Source: Sutterella parvirubra YIT 11816
Lineage (GTDB): Bacteria; Pseudomonadota; Gammaproteobacteria; Burkholderiales; Burkholderiaceae_F
Length of the DNA stretch: 17,646 bases
Assembly: GCF_000250875.1 (NCBI RefSeq)
Contig: NZ_JH604995.1
Location: forward strand, 21,215-38,860
Reading direction: 5' to 3'
In this document: piece by piece, positions 7,078-14,610 of the stretch
Layout of the letters: the number at the start of each line of letters is the position of its first letter
How positions within the stretch are numbered: the stretch's first letter is position 1
Notes under the pieces: generated by a model
Told to the model about the DNA's origin: nothing
The model's database searches: none
The model's input: only the letters and a program-made list of their open reading frames with translations
Made by a program: the position numbers and the translations under genes

Positions 7078-7590
7078 ATGATTCCCGCCGACGAACTCTG
7101 CCGCGACATTCAGATGAAGCTTCCCGACTGCCTCTGGCAGCTCGACTACCGCGAGCGCTATCTCGCGGGCCGCTACAACGAAGACTTCGCCACCGATCAG
7201 CGCGACGGGAAGACGTACCTTTTCGGCGTCGCGGAAGTGCCGCTTCAGTACGAGGAAGCGGGCGCCTTCACCTGGGGGATCTGGGTGGAGGTCTCCCGTG
7301 AAGACCACGACAAGTATCTCGCCCACTTCCAACAGGACGCGGTGGAGGGGCTTCAGGTGGAAGGCCGCATCGCCAACGACATCCCCGGCTACGAAGACGC
7401 TTTTGGCGCGAAGGTCGTGATGACGCTTCACGCCGGGCGCCGCCCCGAAGTGACGGTGACGGAGGGGAGTCTGGCCGAGGACCAGAAGGCGGGGCTGACG
7501 TTGGATGCCCACCGTGAGTTGGACGCCATCCTCTTCGGGGACGATGAGGAAGAGGGCGACTTCGATGAGGTTGAGGACGATGCGCGCTGA
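7078..7590 (+). CDS. DUF2199-like protein of unknown function
   Basis: This 170-residue soluble protein has no signal peptide or membrane segment. The central part (about 48-150) matches my recollection of DUF2199. YLFGVAEVPL is followed by FTWGIWVEVSREDHDKY, then IANDIPGYEDAFG, the histidine/arginine strand MTLHAGRRPEVTV, and a closing SLAEDQKAGLTLD...ELDAIL. DUF2199 proteins I recall start with a CxxC zinc-like motif followed by a histidine. Here that motif is absent; only two isolated cysteines (8 and 18) remain. The last 18 residues are strongly acidic. No clear Shine-Dalgarno sequence precedes the ATG. The family's function is unknown, and the neighbourhood (sodB before, dut convergent after) gives no firm clue. 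Confidence 0.75.
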   Translation: MIPADELCRDIQMKLPDCLWQLDYRERYLAGRYNEDFATDQRDGKTYLFGVAEVPLQYEEAGAFTWGIWVEVSREDHDKYLAHFQQDAVEGLQVEGRIANDIPGYEDAFGAKVVMTLHAGRRPEVTVTEGSLAEDQKAGLTLDAHRELDAILFGDDEEEGDFDEVEDDAR

Positions 7591-7602
7591 GCAAGGTCGC
7601 GC

Positions 7603-7608
7603 TATGAT
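7603..7608 (+). promoter_or_regulatory. Possible -10 element TATGAT
   Basis: TATGAT, one mismatch from consensus, lies just past the stop of the DUF2199-like gene and would place a start near 7614. No convincing -35 is seen. It matters only as the possible promoter of the candidate RNA at 7614-7780. Confidence 0.3.
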
Positions 7609-7613
7609 GGTTG

Positions 7614-7780
7614 CGTGATCTCCTCGGGTCTGGGCCGCGCATTTCGGTGGCGACTAGGGCCCCGGGCCTCCATCTCGGTGGGGACTTTGAAAACAGGGGA
7701 GATGACGGACGCCACCCGGATCAGGCCTGCGGGTGCGTCGAATTCGAAAAGGGGAGACGATCATGAGCGCCTCCCCTTTT
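7614..7780 (+). ncRNA. Candidate structured RNA of unknown class
   Basis: Between a -10-like element and a strong terminator lies about 165 bases with nested pairing and no ORF. GGTGGCG (7646-7652) pairs with CGCCACC (7710-7716), and inside it CATCTC (7671-7676) pairs with GAGATG (7699-7704). Outside it, TGATC-TCCTC (7616-7625) can pair with GGGGA and GATCA (7751-7763), in competition with the terminator stem. The size and rod-like shape recall 6S RNA, but I see none of its conserved blocks, and it matches no SRP, tmRNA or riboswitch consensus I know. It may instead be only the long 3' region of the preceding gene. Confidence 0.3.
7747..7780. terminator. Bidirectional terminator between DUF2199-like gene and dut
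   Basis: AAAAGGGGAG (7747-7756) and CTCCCCTTTT (7771-7780) form a perfect 10-bp stem around a 14-base loop. The sequence gives a U-run after the GC stem on both strands, so it can stop plus-strand transcripts as well as the minus-strand dut transcript. Confidence 0.85.
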
Positions 7781-7848
7781 CCTTGTCCGGATTCCGGCGA
7801 CCGGTGCCTCTGCCGGTGCGGCAAGCCTGCATCAGGCCCGACGGGACC

Positions 7849-8307
7849 TTACTTCGTCCCCGTCGACCCGAACCCGCCCGTGCCGCGTTCGCTCTCGACG
7901 AATTCGTCGACGAGCTTGAACTGCGGCTGCACGACCGGCATGACGACCAGCTGCGCCAAACGTTCGAAGGGCTCCAGCACGAAGGGCTCCTGCCCGCGGT
8001 TCCAGGTCGAGATCATGAGTTCACCCTGGTAGTCGCTGTCGATCAGGCCCACGAGGTTCCCGAGGACGATCCCCTTCTTGTGGCCGAGCCCCGAGCGCGG
8101 CAGGATCACGGCGGCGTAGCCGGGCGCGCCGATGTGAATCGCGAGCCCCGTGCGCACGAGCACCGTTTCGCCCGGCGCGATCGTGATGGGGGCGTCCAAA
8201 AGGGCGCGCAGGTCGAGCCCTGCGGAGCCGGGTGTGGCGTAGGCCGGAAGGTGGGCGCGCATGCGCTCGTCGAGGACCTTGAGGTCGATCGTGAGATCAG
8301 TCGTCAT
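7849..8307 (-). CDS. dut: dUTP diphosphatase
   Basis: This homotrimeric enzyme hydrolyses dUTP to dUMP, keeping uracil out of DNA and feeding dTMP synthesis. The 152-residue length is normal. All five family motifs are present: [12 protein letters not shown] (about 24-35), PRSGLGHK (70-77), [15 protein letters not shown] (83-97) with the catalytic aspartate, RLAQLVV (116-122), and the glycine-rich C-terminal arm [10 protein letters not shown] (141-150). It lies 57 bases downstream of coaBC on the same strand, the usual Burkholderiales order, so the two are probably co-transcribed. No clear Shine-Dalgarno sequence precedes the ATG at 8307. Confidence 0.97.
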   Translation of the reverse strand: MTTDLTIDLKVLDERMRAHLPAYATPGSAGLDLRALLDAPITIAPGETVLVRTGLAIHIGAPGYAAVILPRSGLGHKKGIVLGNLVGLIDSDYQGELMISTWNRGQEPFVLEPFERLAQLVVMPVVQPQFKLVDEFVESERGTGGFGSTGTK

Positions 8308-8364
8308 TGCGGTTGATCAGTATGGATGGTGAGTGAATGGGTTGGGTGTTCGTGAGCCTCTTCT

Positions 8365-9666
8365 TCAGCCCTTCCGCTGAAAGCTCCGTTCAGGTTCGAA
8401 CGCACCCTCGGAGGCGTCCTCTTCCCGGGCGCGCAGCGCCGCAGCGGCGCGCGCGACGATGAAGCGGGCGACGTCGTCCTTCGTCGCGGGACCGTAGGCG
8501 ACGGTTACCGACGGCGTCACGATGAGGACGCGGTTTTCGTTCGCCTGCGGGGCCGTGCGGGCGTCGTTCGCGACCACGAAGGCGCAGCCCTTGCGGCGGC
8601 ACTTCTCCCGCGCGTAGGCTTCGACGTCCGCGCATTCGGCGGCAAACCCCACCGTCACGGGGACGTCCCGGCGGGCGGCGACGCCCTGAAGGATGTCGGG
8701 ATTCTCGACCCAGCGGAGCTGCGGCCCCATCGGGCTCTTGGCAACTTCTTCGGTCTTCCCGTCCGCCTGTTCTTCAGACTTGAGATCCTTCTTCTTGATC
8801 TTCCCGTCGACCGCCGCTTCGGGCCGCCAGTCGGCGACCGCGGCGACGCCGGCGAAGATGTGGGCGGGCTTTTCATTGAGCGCTTCATCGACCGCGGCCT
8901 TCATCTCCAGGGCGGACGTGACGCGCCGGACCTCCACCCCGGGAGGCGGCACCACCGTCACGGGCCCCGCGACCACCACGACCTCCGCTCCCGCATCCCG
9001 GAAGGCGCGGGCGAGCGCAAAGCCCTGCCGTCCGCTCGAGCGGTTGGTGATGCCGCGCACGGCGTCGATCGCTTCGTAGGTGGGCCCCGCCGTCATGACG
9101 ACGCGGCGGCCCGTGAGGGTCTTCTCCACGAAGGCTCCGGCGATGCGCTCCAGAATTTCTTCGGGTTCGATCATGCGGCCTTCGCCCACGTCGCCGCAGG
9201 CCTGCGACCCCTGCGCGGGGCCGAAGAAGAGAAAGCCGTCGTCCTTGAGGGTCTTCACGTTCCTCTGGTTCGCCGGGTGCGTCCACATCTCGACGTTCAT
9301 CGCGGGGACGACCGCCGTCGGGCACCGACGCGCGGCGATCAGGGTGGACACAAGGTCGTCCGCAATCCCGTGGGCGGCCTTCGCAAGGATGTTCGCGGTG
9401 GCGGGACCCACGACCAGAAGGTCGGCGTCGCGCGTCAATTCAATGTGAGGCATCGCGCCCTCAGGTCCCGCCGCCCATTCGGTCAAGGCCACCGGGTGAC
9501 CGGAGAGCGCTTCAAAGGTGACGGGCGTCACGAACCGGGTCGCGTTTTCCGTCATCGCGATCCGCACGACGGCCCCGGCCTTGACGAGCCCGCGCACGAC
9601 GGCGCACCACTTGTAGAGGGCGATGCCGCCCGTGAGGGCGAGGATGATGCGTTTGTTGCGGAGCAT
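8365..9666 (-). CDS. coaBC: Bifunctional phosphopantothenoylcysteine synthetase/decarboxylase
   Basis: This enzyme performs two steps of coenzyme A synthesis: CoaB joins 4'-phosphopantothenate and cysteine using CTP, and the FMN-dependent CoaC decarboxylates the product. The ATG at 9666 (433 residues, AAAGGA 8 bases upstream) is preferred over an upstream start that would add 44 unconserved residues. The CoaC half has the flavin-site LTGGIALYK (11-19), H74 in PHIELTRDAD, PAMNVEMW (121-128) and C157 in ACGDVGEGRM. The CoaB half begins near 187 with MTAGPTYEAIDAVRGITNRS. A charged, probably flexible insertion follows the lysine-rich KIKKKDLK (about 289-296). The gene heads the coaBC-dut unit, after a terminator separating it from lspA. 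Confidence 0.96.
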   Translation of the reverse strand: MLRNKRIILALTGGIALYKWCAVVRGLVKAGAVVRIAMTENATRFVTPVTFEALSGHPVALTEWAAGPEGAMPHIELTRDADLLVVGPATANILAKAAHGIADDLVSTLIAARRCPTAVVPAMNVEMWTHPANQRNVKTLKDDGFLFFGPAQGSQACGDVGEGRMIEPEEILERIAGAFVEKTLTGRRVVMTAGPTYEAIDAVRGITNRSSGRQGFALARAFRDAGAEVVVVAGPVTVVPPPGVEVRRVTSALEMKAAVDEALNEKPAHIFAGVAAVADWRPEAAVDGKIKKKDLKSEEQADGKTEEVAKSPMGPQLRWVENPDILQGVAARRDVPVTVGFAAECADVEAYAREKCRRKGCAFVVANDARTAPQANENRVLIVTPSVTVAYGPATKDDVARFIVARAAAALRAREEDASEGAFEPERSFQRKG

Positions 9667-9690
9667 GGTCGGGGTCCTTTCTGTGAAGTT

Positions 9691-9717
9691 CGCAGACGTC
9701 TGCGGTGCTTCATTGTA
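9691..9717 (-). promoter_or_regulatory. coaBC promoter with a palindrome at the predicted start site
   Basis: A -10 element TACAAT lies at 9717-9712 on the minus strand, about 46 bases upstream of coaBC. The perfect 14-bp palindrome CGCAGACGTCTGCG (9691-9704) sits where transcription would begin, a position where a bound repressor could block initiation. No protein can be assigned to it. No good -35 hexamer is present. Confidence 0.5.
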
Positions 9718-9727
9718 CGGGGGCGCC

Positions 9728-9744
9728 GCGCGCCCTGGGCGCGC
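9728..9744. repeat. 17-bp inverted repeat at the coaBC -35 position
   Basis: GCGCGCCC (9728-9735) and GGGCGCGC (9737-9744) form a perfect 8-bp inverted repeat around one base. It covers the place where a -35 element for the TACAAT at 9717-9712 would lie. It could be an operator half or a chance GC-rich palindrome. Confidence 0.5.
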
Positions 9745-9776
9745 TCCGGCAACCGATCCCGTACGTGGCCGCCGAA

Positions 9777-9800
9777 GCATGGAAGCGCGCCCTTCCATGC
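9777..9800. repeat. Perfect 9-bp hairpin downstream of the lspA terminator
   Basis: GCATGGAAG (9777-9785) and CTTCCATGC (9792-9800) pair perfectly around a 6-base loop. No U-tract follows on either strand. It lies between the lspA terminator and the coaBC promoter and may be a back-up structure. Confidence 0.5.
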
Positions 9801-9810
9801 GCAGCCCGTC

Positions 9811-9846
9811 GGAAAGAAAACGGGCTTCCCGTCGCCGGAAAGCCCG
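9811..9846 (-). terminator. Rho-independent terminator of ribF-ileS-lspA
   Basis: On the minus strand CGGGCTTTCC (9846-9837) pairs with GGGAAGCCCG (9830-9821) over 10 bp with one G-U pair and a 6-base loop, followed by TTTTCTTTCC. It lies about 55 bases past the lspA stop, so coaBC and dut are probably a separate transcription unit. Confidence 0.88.
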
Positions 9847-9900
9847 CTCTGATGGGTGAGACGGGGACGCGCCCCGTCAGGGGCTCCGCCCCCGGAGCGC

Positions 9901-10416
9901 TCAGCGCTCCCTGGAGACGCCCAAAAGCTCGTCGAGGATCAAAAGCCCCGCCCCCACGCAGATCGCGATGTCCGCGACGTTGAAGGCGGGCCAGTGCCAG
10001 CCGCCCGCGTGGAAGTCGAGGAAGTCGATCACGAACCCGTAGACGGCCCGGTCGATGAGATTCCCCAAGGCGCCGGCGGCGATCATCGTCAACGCGAAGG
10101 AAAAGAGCTTCTTCCCGTTGTGCTTCCAGAGGAGCACGACGATCGTCGCGACGACCGCGCCGGCCAACCCCGTGAAGAGCCACCGCTGCCAGCCGCCTGC
10201 GTCCGAGAGGAACGAGAAGGCCGCACCGGTGTTGTGCGCGAGCACGAGGTTAAAGAACGACGTCACGGCGATCCGCGTGTCCGGGTTGAAGGCGTGCTCC
10301 ACCCAGAACTTCGTCCCCTGATCGAGCACGAGCACGAGGAAGCCGAGCGCGATCCAGAGACTGAACCGGAGCGCGCTCGGGGGCGCATAGCGGATGAAGG
10401 TGCGCGGTGCGGCCAT
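9901..10416 (-). CDS. lspA: Lipoprotein signal peptidase (signal peptidase II)
   Basis: LspA is an inner-membrane aspartyl protease that removes signal peptides from diacylglyceryl-modified prolipoproteins. From the ATG at 10416 it has 171 residues, a normal length. Four hydrophobic segments are visible, starting with LWIALGFLVLVLDQG. Further motifs are NTGAAFSFL, then GNLIDR with the first catalytic aspartate (D122), and FNVADIAI with the second (D149). A TTG at 10422 would add two residues and cannot be excluded. The gene starts 15 bases after the ileS stop, the classical ileS-lspA arrangement, and ends at a strong terminator. Confidence 0.97.
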   Translation of the reverse strand: MAAPRTFIRYAPPSALRFSLWIALGFLVLVLDQGTKFWVEHAFNPDTRIAVTSFFNLVLAHNTGAAFSFLSDAGGWQRWLFTGLAGAVVATIVVLLWKHNGKKLFSFALTMIAAGALGNLIDRAVYGFVIDFLDFHAGGWHWPAFNVADIAICVGAGLLILDELLGVSRER

Positions 10417-10431
10417 CGCCAACCGTCCCGC

Positions 10432-13278
10432 TTAGGCCATGCGGCGCACTTCGCCCGAACCGAAGAGGTTCGTGCGGCAGCGCGGGCAGAGACCCGGGTG
10501 TTCGGCGTCGGTGCCGACGCCCGGCACGTAGTGCCAGCAGCGTTCGCACTTCTTCTCCGAAGAGGCCTTCACCTCGACCGAGAGGCCTTCCGCGGCTTCT
10601 TCGAGCTCCACCTTCGACATGATCATGACGAAGCGGAGTTCGTCGCCCAAGCTCTTCAGCGCTTCGTACGCTTCGCCCGACGCGCGGACGACGCCTTCGG
10701 CCTGAAGGGACGACCCCACGCGGCCGGCTTCGCGTTCGGCTTCAATGGCTTTCTGCATTTCGGCGCGGGCGTTGCGGATCACCTCCCACTTGGCGAGAAG
10801 GGCTTCGGCACCCGGCACTTCCGGATAGGTCCAGAAGGTTTCCGTGAAGATCGTCTCGGAGGCGTTCGGGCTGAAGACCGCGAAGGCTTCTTCGGCCGTG
10901 AAGGAGAGGATCGGGGCGATCAGGCGCAGGAACCCGGACGTGACGTGCCAGAGCGCGGTCTGGGCGGAGCGGCGGGCGAGGCTCTTCGGGGCCGTCGTGT
11001 AGAGACGGTCCTTCAGAACGTCGAGGTAGAAGCCGCCCAGGTCCGTCGCGGCGAAGCTCTGGAGCATGCCGCTCACGTTGTGGAAGCGGTATTCGTCGTA
11101 CTCGGCCAAGACCTTCTTCTGGAAGTCCGCGGCGTAGGCGACGGCCCAGCGGTCGAGCTCGAGCATTTCCTCCATCGGCACCGCATCCGTCTTCGGGTCG
11201 AAGTCGGAGGTGTTGGCGAGAAGGAAGCGGAGCGTGTTGCGGACGCGCCGATAGCTCTCCACCACACGCTTGAGAATCGTGTTCCCGAGACGGAGTTCCG
11301 CGGTGTAGTCGGTGGAGGCCACCCACAGACGCAGGATGTCCGCACCGAACTTTTCGTTCACGGTCGAGGGCGCGACGACGTTCCCGACGGACTTCGACAT
11401 CTTCATGCCCTTTTCGTCCACGCAGAAGCCGTGGGTGAGGAGCCCGTCGTACGGGGGACGGCCGTCCAACATCGTGCCGATGAGAAGCGACGAGTGGAAC
11501 CAACCGCGGTGCTGGTCGGAGCCTTCAAGGTAGAGGTCCGCCGGCCACTTGAGTTCCTTTTCGTGCGAGCCGCGCATCACCGTGTAGTGGGTCGAACCCG
11601 AGTCGAACCAGACGTCGAGGATGTCGGTCGACTTGTCGTACTGCGAGGCTTCTTCTTCCGTCAGGAAGTCCGTCGTCTTCGCGCGCGACCAGGCTTCGAT
11701 GCCGCCCTTTTCGATCATGTCGGCCACCTGGTCCATGATTTCGAACGTGCGCGGGTGGAGTTCCCCGGTCGCCTTGTGGAGGAAGAAGGGGAGCGGCACG
11801 CCCCAGTTGCGCTGACGCGAGATGCACCAGTCCGGGCGGTTCTCGATCATCGCGTAGAGACGGTTGATGCCCCAGGACGGCGTGAACTTCGTCGCGCGCA
11901 CGCCTTCCAGGGCCGCCTGACGGAGGGTCTTCGGCTGCGCGGGGGTGTTCAGAACCCCTTTGGTGTCTTCGGTCGGCTCGTCCATGCGCACGAACCACTG
12001 CGAGGTCGCGCGGTAGATGAGCGGGGTCTTGTGGCGCCAGCAGTGCATGTAGCTGTGGACCATCCTGCCCGAGGCCATCAGGTTCCCGGTGACGCGAAGG
12101 GCGTCGAGGATCTTTTCCGCCGCCTTCCAGATGTTGAGCCCCCCGAAGAGCGGGAAGTCTTCGGCGTAGATGCCGTCGCCCATCACGGGCGTGAGGATCT
12201 CTTCGTTCGTGAAGCCGTTCTTCTTGCAGCTCACGAAGTCGTCCGAACCGTAGGCCGGGGCGGAGTGCACGATGCCGGTACCGGCGCCGCTCTCGACGTA
12301 GTCGGCGAGGAAGACCGGCGAGCGGCGGTCGTAGAAGGGGTGAAGTTCCGCCATCGGATGACGGAAGACGAGGCCGCCCAGCTTCTCGCCCATGGCCTTG
12401 GCGAGCACTTTGCCTTCGAGACCGTAGCGCTTCAGGGACTCTTCGGCCAAGTCGGCGCCGAGGATGAAGAGGCGTTCACCCACGTCCACGAGCACGTATT
12501 CGAGCTCGGGGTGCATGTTGAGAGCCTGGTTCGCGGGGATCGTCCAGGGCGTGGTCGTCCAGATGACGGTCGCGACGGGCTTTTCCAACTTCACGCCGAA
12601 GGCGGCTTCGACCTTCGCCTCTTCACCCTTCATGAGGGGGAAGGCGACGTCGATCACGTGGCTTTCCTTGTCCTTGTATTCGACTTCGGCTTCAGCCAAC
12701 GCGCTCTGGCAGTCAAAGCACCAGTTGACGGGCTTCAGGCCGCGGTAGACGTAGCCCTTTTCCATGATCTTTTTGAGGGCGCGCACTTCCTGCGCTTCCG
12801 TCTTGAAGTTCAAGGTGCGGTACGGATTGTCCCAGTACCCGAGGACGCCGAGGCGCTTGAAGCCTTCCATCTGGATCTTCGACTGCTCCATCGCGTAGGC
12901 GCGGCAGAGCGACTGCATTTCGGCGACGGGGAGGTTCTTCCCGTGCATCTTCTCGATCTGCACTTCGATCGGCATCCCGTGGCAGTCCCAACCCGGGACG
13001 TACGCGGCGCAGTAGCCTTCGAGGTCCTTGAGCTTGACGATGATGTCTTTGAGGATCTTGTTCGTGGCGTGGCCGATGTGGATGTTGCCGTTCGCGTAGG
13101 GAGGACCGTCGTGAAGGATGAACTTCTGCGCGTCGCGTCGCGCGTCCATGATGCGGTCGTAGATCTTCTTTTCTTCCCAGGCGGCGACCCAACCGGGCTC
13201 GCGCTGCGGCAGGTTCCCGCGCATCGGGAACGGCGTGTCGGGAAGATTGAGCGGATACTTGGCGGCTTCTTCTGCCAT
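10432..13278 (-). CDS. ileS: Isoleucyl-tRNA synthetase
   Basis: This cytoplasmic class I synthetase charges tRNA-Ile. The 948-residue length matches bacterial IleS. The HIGH motif is at 67-70 (ANGNIHIGH) and KMSKS at 626-630. The CP1 editing domain lies between them, with [13 protein letters not shown] and a YGSDDF segment typical of its hydrolytic site. The C-terminal zinc finger has cysteines 911, 914, 931 and 934. This is the type usual for bacteria that carry the zinc finger, rather than the mupirocin-resistant eukaryote-like form. AGGAG lies 6 bases before the ATG. It sits between ribF (60-base gap) and lspA in one operon. Confidence 0.98.
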   Translation of the reverse strand: MAEEAAKYPLNLPDTPFPMRGNLPQREPGWVAAWEEKKIYDRIMDARRDAQKFILHDGPPYANGNIHIGHATNKILKDIIVKLKDLEGYCAAYVPGWDCHGMPIEVQIEKMHGKNLPVAEMQSLCRAYAMEQSKIQMEGFKRLGVLGYWDNPYRTLNFKTEAQEVRALKKIMEKGYVYRGLKPVNWCFDCQSALAEAEVEYKDKESHVIDVAFPLMKGEEAKVEAAFGVKLEKPVATVIWTTTPWTIPANQALNMHPELEYVLVDVGERLFILGADLAEESLKRYGLEGKVLAKAMGEKLGGLVFRHPMAELHPFYDRRSPVFLADYVESGAGTGIVHSAPAYGSDDFVSCKKNGFTNEEILTPVMGDGIYAEDFPLFGGLNIWKAAEKILDALRVTGNLMASGRMVHSYMHCWRHKTPLIYRATSQWFVRMDEPTEDTKGVLNTPAQPKTLRQAALEGVRATKFTPSWGINRLYAMIENRPDWCISRQRNWGVPLPFFLHKATGELHPRTFEIMDQVADMIEKGGIEAWSRAKTTDFLTEEEASQYDKSTDILDVWFDSGSTHYTVMRGSHEKELKWPADLYLEGSDQHRGWFHSSLLIGTMLDGRPPYDGLLTHGFCVDEKGMKMSKSVGNVVAPSTVNEKFGADILRLWVASTDYTAELRLGNTILKRVVESYRRVRNTLRFLLANTSDFDPKTDAVPMEEMLELDRWAVAYAADFQKKVLAEYDEYRFHNVSGMLQSFAATDLGGFYLDVLKDRLYTTAPKSLARRSAQTALWHVTSGFLRLIAPILSFTAEEAFAVFSPNASETIFTETFWTYPEVPGAEALLAKWEVIRNARAEMQKAIEAEREAGRVGSSLQAEGVVRASGEAYEALKSLGDELRFVMIMSKVELEEAAEGLSVEVKASSEKKCERCWHYVPGVGTDAEHPGLCPRCRTNLFGSGEVRRMA

Positions 13279-13338
13279 CGTGAACTCCTGGCCCCCTCGG
13301 GCTCTTCAGGTGGTTGATGCGGTGGGCCTTCCCTCAAT

Positions 13339-14280
13339 TCATGCGAGTGAAGCGCCCAGGAGCCGTCGCGCGGTCTGCGCGTCGGCATCGATTGCGGCCC
13401 GAAGTTCTTCGAGGCCGCTGAATTTCTTTTCGTCGCGGATCTTGTGGACGAAGTTGATCTTGAGAATCCGGCCGTAGGCGTCGCCCTGCCAGTCGAAGAC
13501 GTGGGTCTCCAGGAGCCACCGGCGTTCCGACGCAACCGTGGGACGAAGCCCCAGGCTCGCAACCCCCGGATAGACCGCGGGCCCCAACCCCTCGATTTCA
13601 ACGGCGTAGACGCCGCGTACGGCCGGGTCCGCCTTGCTCCCGGGCGGGAGCGGCGCGATGTTGAGCGTGGGGAACCCGAGCGTGCGGCCCAGCGCCTTTC
13701 CGTGAATGACGCGGCCCGTCAGCGCATAACGGCGGCCCAACATCATTTCGGCTTCGTAGAAGTCGCCCGCGGCCAGCGCACGGCGCACGCGCGTCGAACT
13801 CACGCGGGCGTCCGCGTGGTAGAGCGTGGGCGAGACGGCGGTCTCAAAATGCAGTTCCTGCCCCATGCGTTCAAGAAGCGCAACGTCGCCCTTACGGTCG
13901 CTCCCGAACCGGAAGTCTTCCCCCACCGTGATCCACTCGGCGTGAAGACCTTCAACGAGGATCTTCCGCACGAAGTCCTCGGCCGACATCGCGGCCAGGT
14001 GCGTGTGGAAGGGGAACATGTGGACGCGCTCGATCCCGCAGGCGAGCATGGCCTCCACCTTGTCCCGAAGCGTCGAGATGCGGGCCGGCGGCACCCCGAA
14101 GCGCTCGCGCGGGTGTGGTTCAAAGGTCACCACGGCGGGGAGAAGACCGCGCGCCGCGGCCGCTTCCGCCACGCCCTGAAGGAGCGCCTGATGCCCCGTG
14201 TGCACGCCGTCGAAGTTGCCGATGGCGAGCGCCGTCGGGCGGCGCTGAAGGGCGTGGGGCAGACCTCGGAAAACGTGCAT
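13339..14280 (-). CDS. ribF: Bifunctional riboflavin kinase/FAD synthetase
   Basis: RibF phosphorylates riboflavin to FMN and adenylates FMN to FAD. It has 313 residues, a normal length. The N-terminal FAD synthetase domain has GNFDGVHTGHQ (21-31), TFEPHPRE and VGEDFRFG, and ends with SSTRVRRAL. The C-terminal flavokinase domain starts near 185 with LTGRVIHGKALGRTLGFPTLN and includes GVASLGLRPTV and the LETHVFDW strand. It heads the ribF-ileS-lspA operon, as in most proteobacteria. A perfect TATAAT lies about 40 bases upstream. No strong Shine-Dalgarno sequence is visible before the ATG at 14280. Its product FMN is the cofactor of CoaC, encoded just downstream. Confidence 0.97.
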   Translation of the reverse strand: MHVFRGLPHALQRRPTALAIGNFDGVHTGHQALLQGVAEAAAARGLLPAVVTFEPHPRERFGVPPARISTLRDKVEAMLACGIERVHMFPFHTHLAAMSAEDFVRKILVEGLHAEWITVGEDFRFGSDRKGDVALLERMGQELHFETAVSPTLYHADARVSSTRVRRALAAGDFYEAEMMLGRRYALTGRVIHGKALGRTLGFPTLNIAPLPPGSKADPAVRGVYAVEIEGLGPAVYPGVASLGLRPTVASERRWLLETHVFDWQGDAYGRILKINFVHKIRDEKKFSGLEELRAAIDADAQTARRLLGASLA

Positions 14281-14312
14281 GGCGTACGGGCGGGGAAAGT
14301 GGATCGGACAAA

Positions 14313-14330
14313 GCCCGCATTATAACGGGC
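14313..14330 (-). promoter_or_regulatory. ribF operon promoter, TATAAT framed by an inverted repeat
   Basis: The minus strand has a perfect TATAAT (14324-14319) about 40 bases before ribF. The hexamer is framed by GCCCG (14313-14317) and CGGGC (14326-14330), an inverted repeat that might be an operator or chance. The -35 region (TCCGAA at a 17-base spacing) is poor. Confidence 0.6.
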
Positions 14331-14383
14331 GGCCCCGCGCATTCGGATCAGGCGAACTGCATAGGCCGCCCCCGGCATCCTGT

Positions 14384-14389
14384 TAGAAT
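14384..14389 (+). promoter_or_regulatory. Predicted purN promoter, -10 element TAGAAT
   Basis: TAGAAT is one mismatch from consensus. It would start transcription near 14396 and give a leader of about 215 bases before purN. No clear -35 is visible, and no PurR-type operator is recognised. Confidence 0.4.
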
Positions 14390-14483
14390 CGGGGCGTTCC
14401 GGGGAGGGGCCCTTCCGAGGTTTCCTCATCCGCCGGAACCCGAATCCTCAAAAAAGCGAAGGAAGGTGAAGGAAGCATCCCCA

Positions 14484-14507
14484 CCTCCGGCGAAAGCACG
14501 CCGGAGG
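14484..14507 (+). promoter_or_regulatory. Stable hairpin in the purN leader
   Basis: CCTCCGGCG (14484-14492) and CGCCGGAGG (14499-14507) form a perfect 9-bp stem with the loop AAAGCA. No U-tract follows, so it is not an intrinsic terminator. It lies about 105 bases before the purN start codon. Confidence 0.5.
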
Positions 14508-14610
14508 CGTCGGCGCATCTCCCGCCGCCGGGGACGCCCTGATCGGTTTTGCCGTTCCCGTCGTTCCGGCGTCCTTCTTCGCCGACATCTCCCGGTTTCT
14601 CACCACCATC

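Larger units (their letters stand above)
14281..14610. other. Divergent ribF/purN intergenic region
   Basis: This 330-base region holds back-to-back promoters, with -10 elements about 60 bases apart (ribF at 14324-14319, purN at 14384-14389), and a leader of about 215 bases before purN. No credible ORF is present. The leader contains the 9-bp hairpin at 14484-14507. I recognise no riboswitch: in particular there is no FMN-type conserved core upstream of ribF. Confidence 0.6.

Noticed and set aside
7614..7780. 6S RNA, SRP RNA or riboswitch assignment for the candidate RNA
   Set aside because: None of the conserved sequence blocks of these RNAs was seen, so only an unassigned candidate is reported.
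9667..9798. Upstream in-frame extension of coaBC by 44 codons
   Set aside because: The added residues are unconserved and would include the promoter and palindromes; the ATG at 9666 has a good ribosome binding site and starts at the family N-terminus.
9856..13317. Very long open frame (1153 codons) on the plus strand opposite lspA and ileS
   Set aside because: It is the antisense shadow of ileS/lspA; the opposite strand carries unmistakable synthetase and peptidase motifs.
14281..14320. FMN riboswitch upstream of ribF
   Set aside because: The leader is only about 32 bases from the predicted start and lacks the conserved FMN-element sequence.
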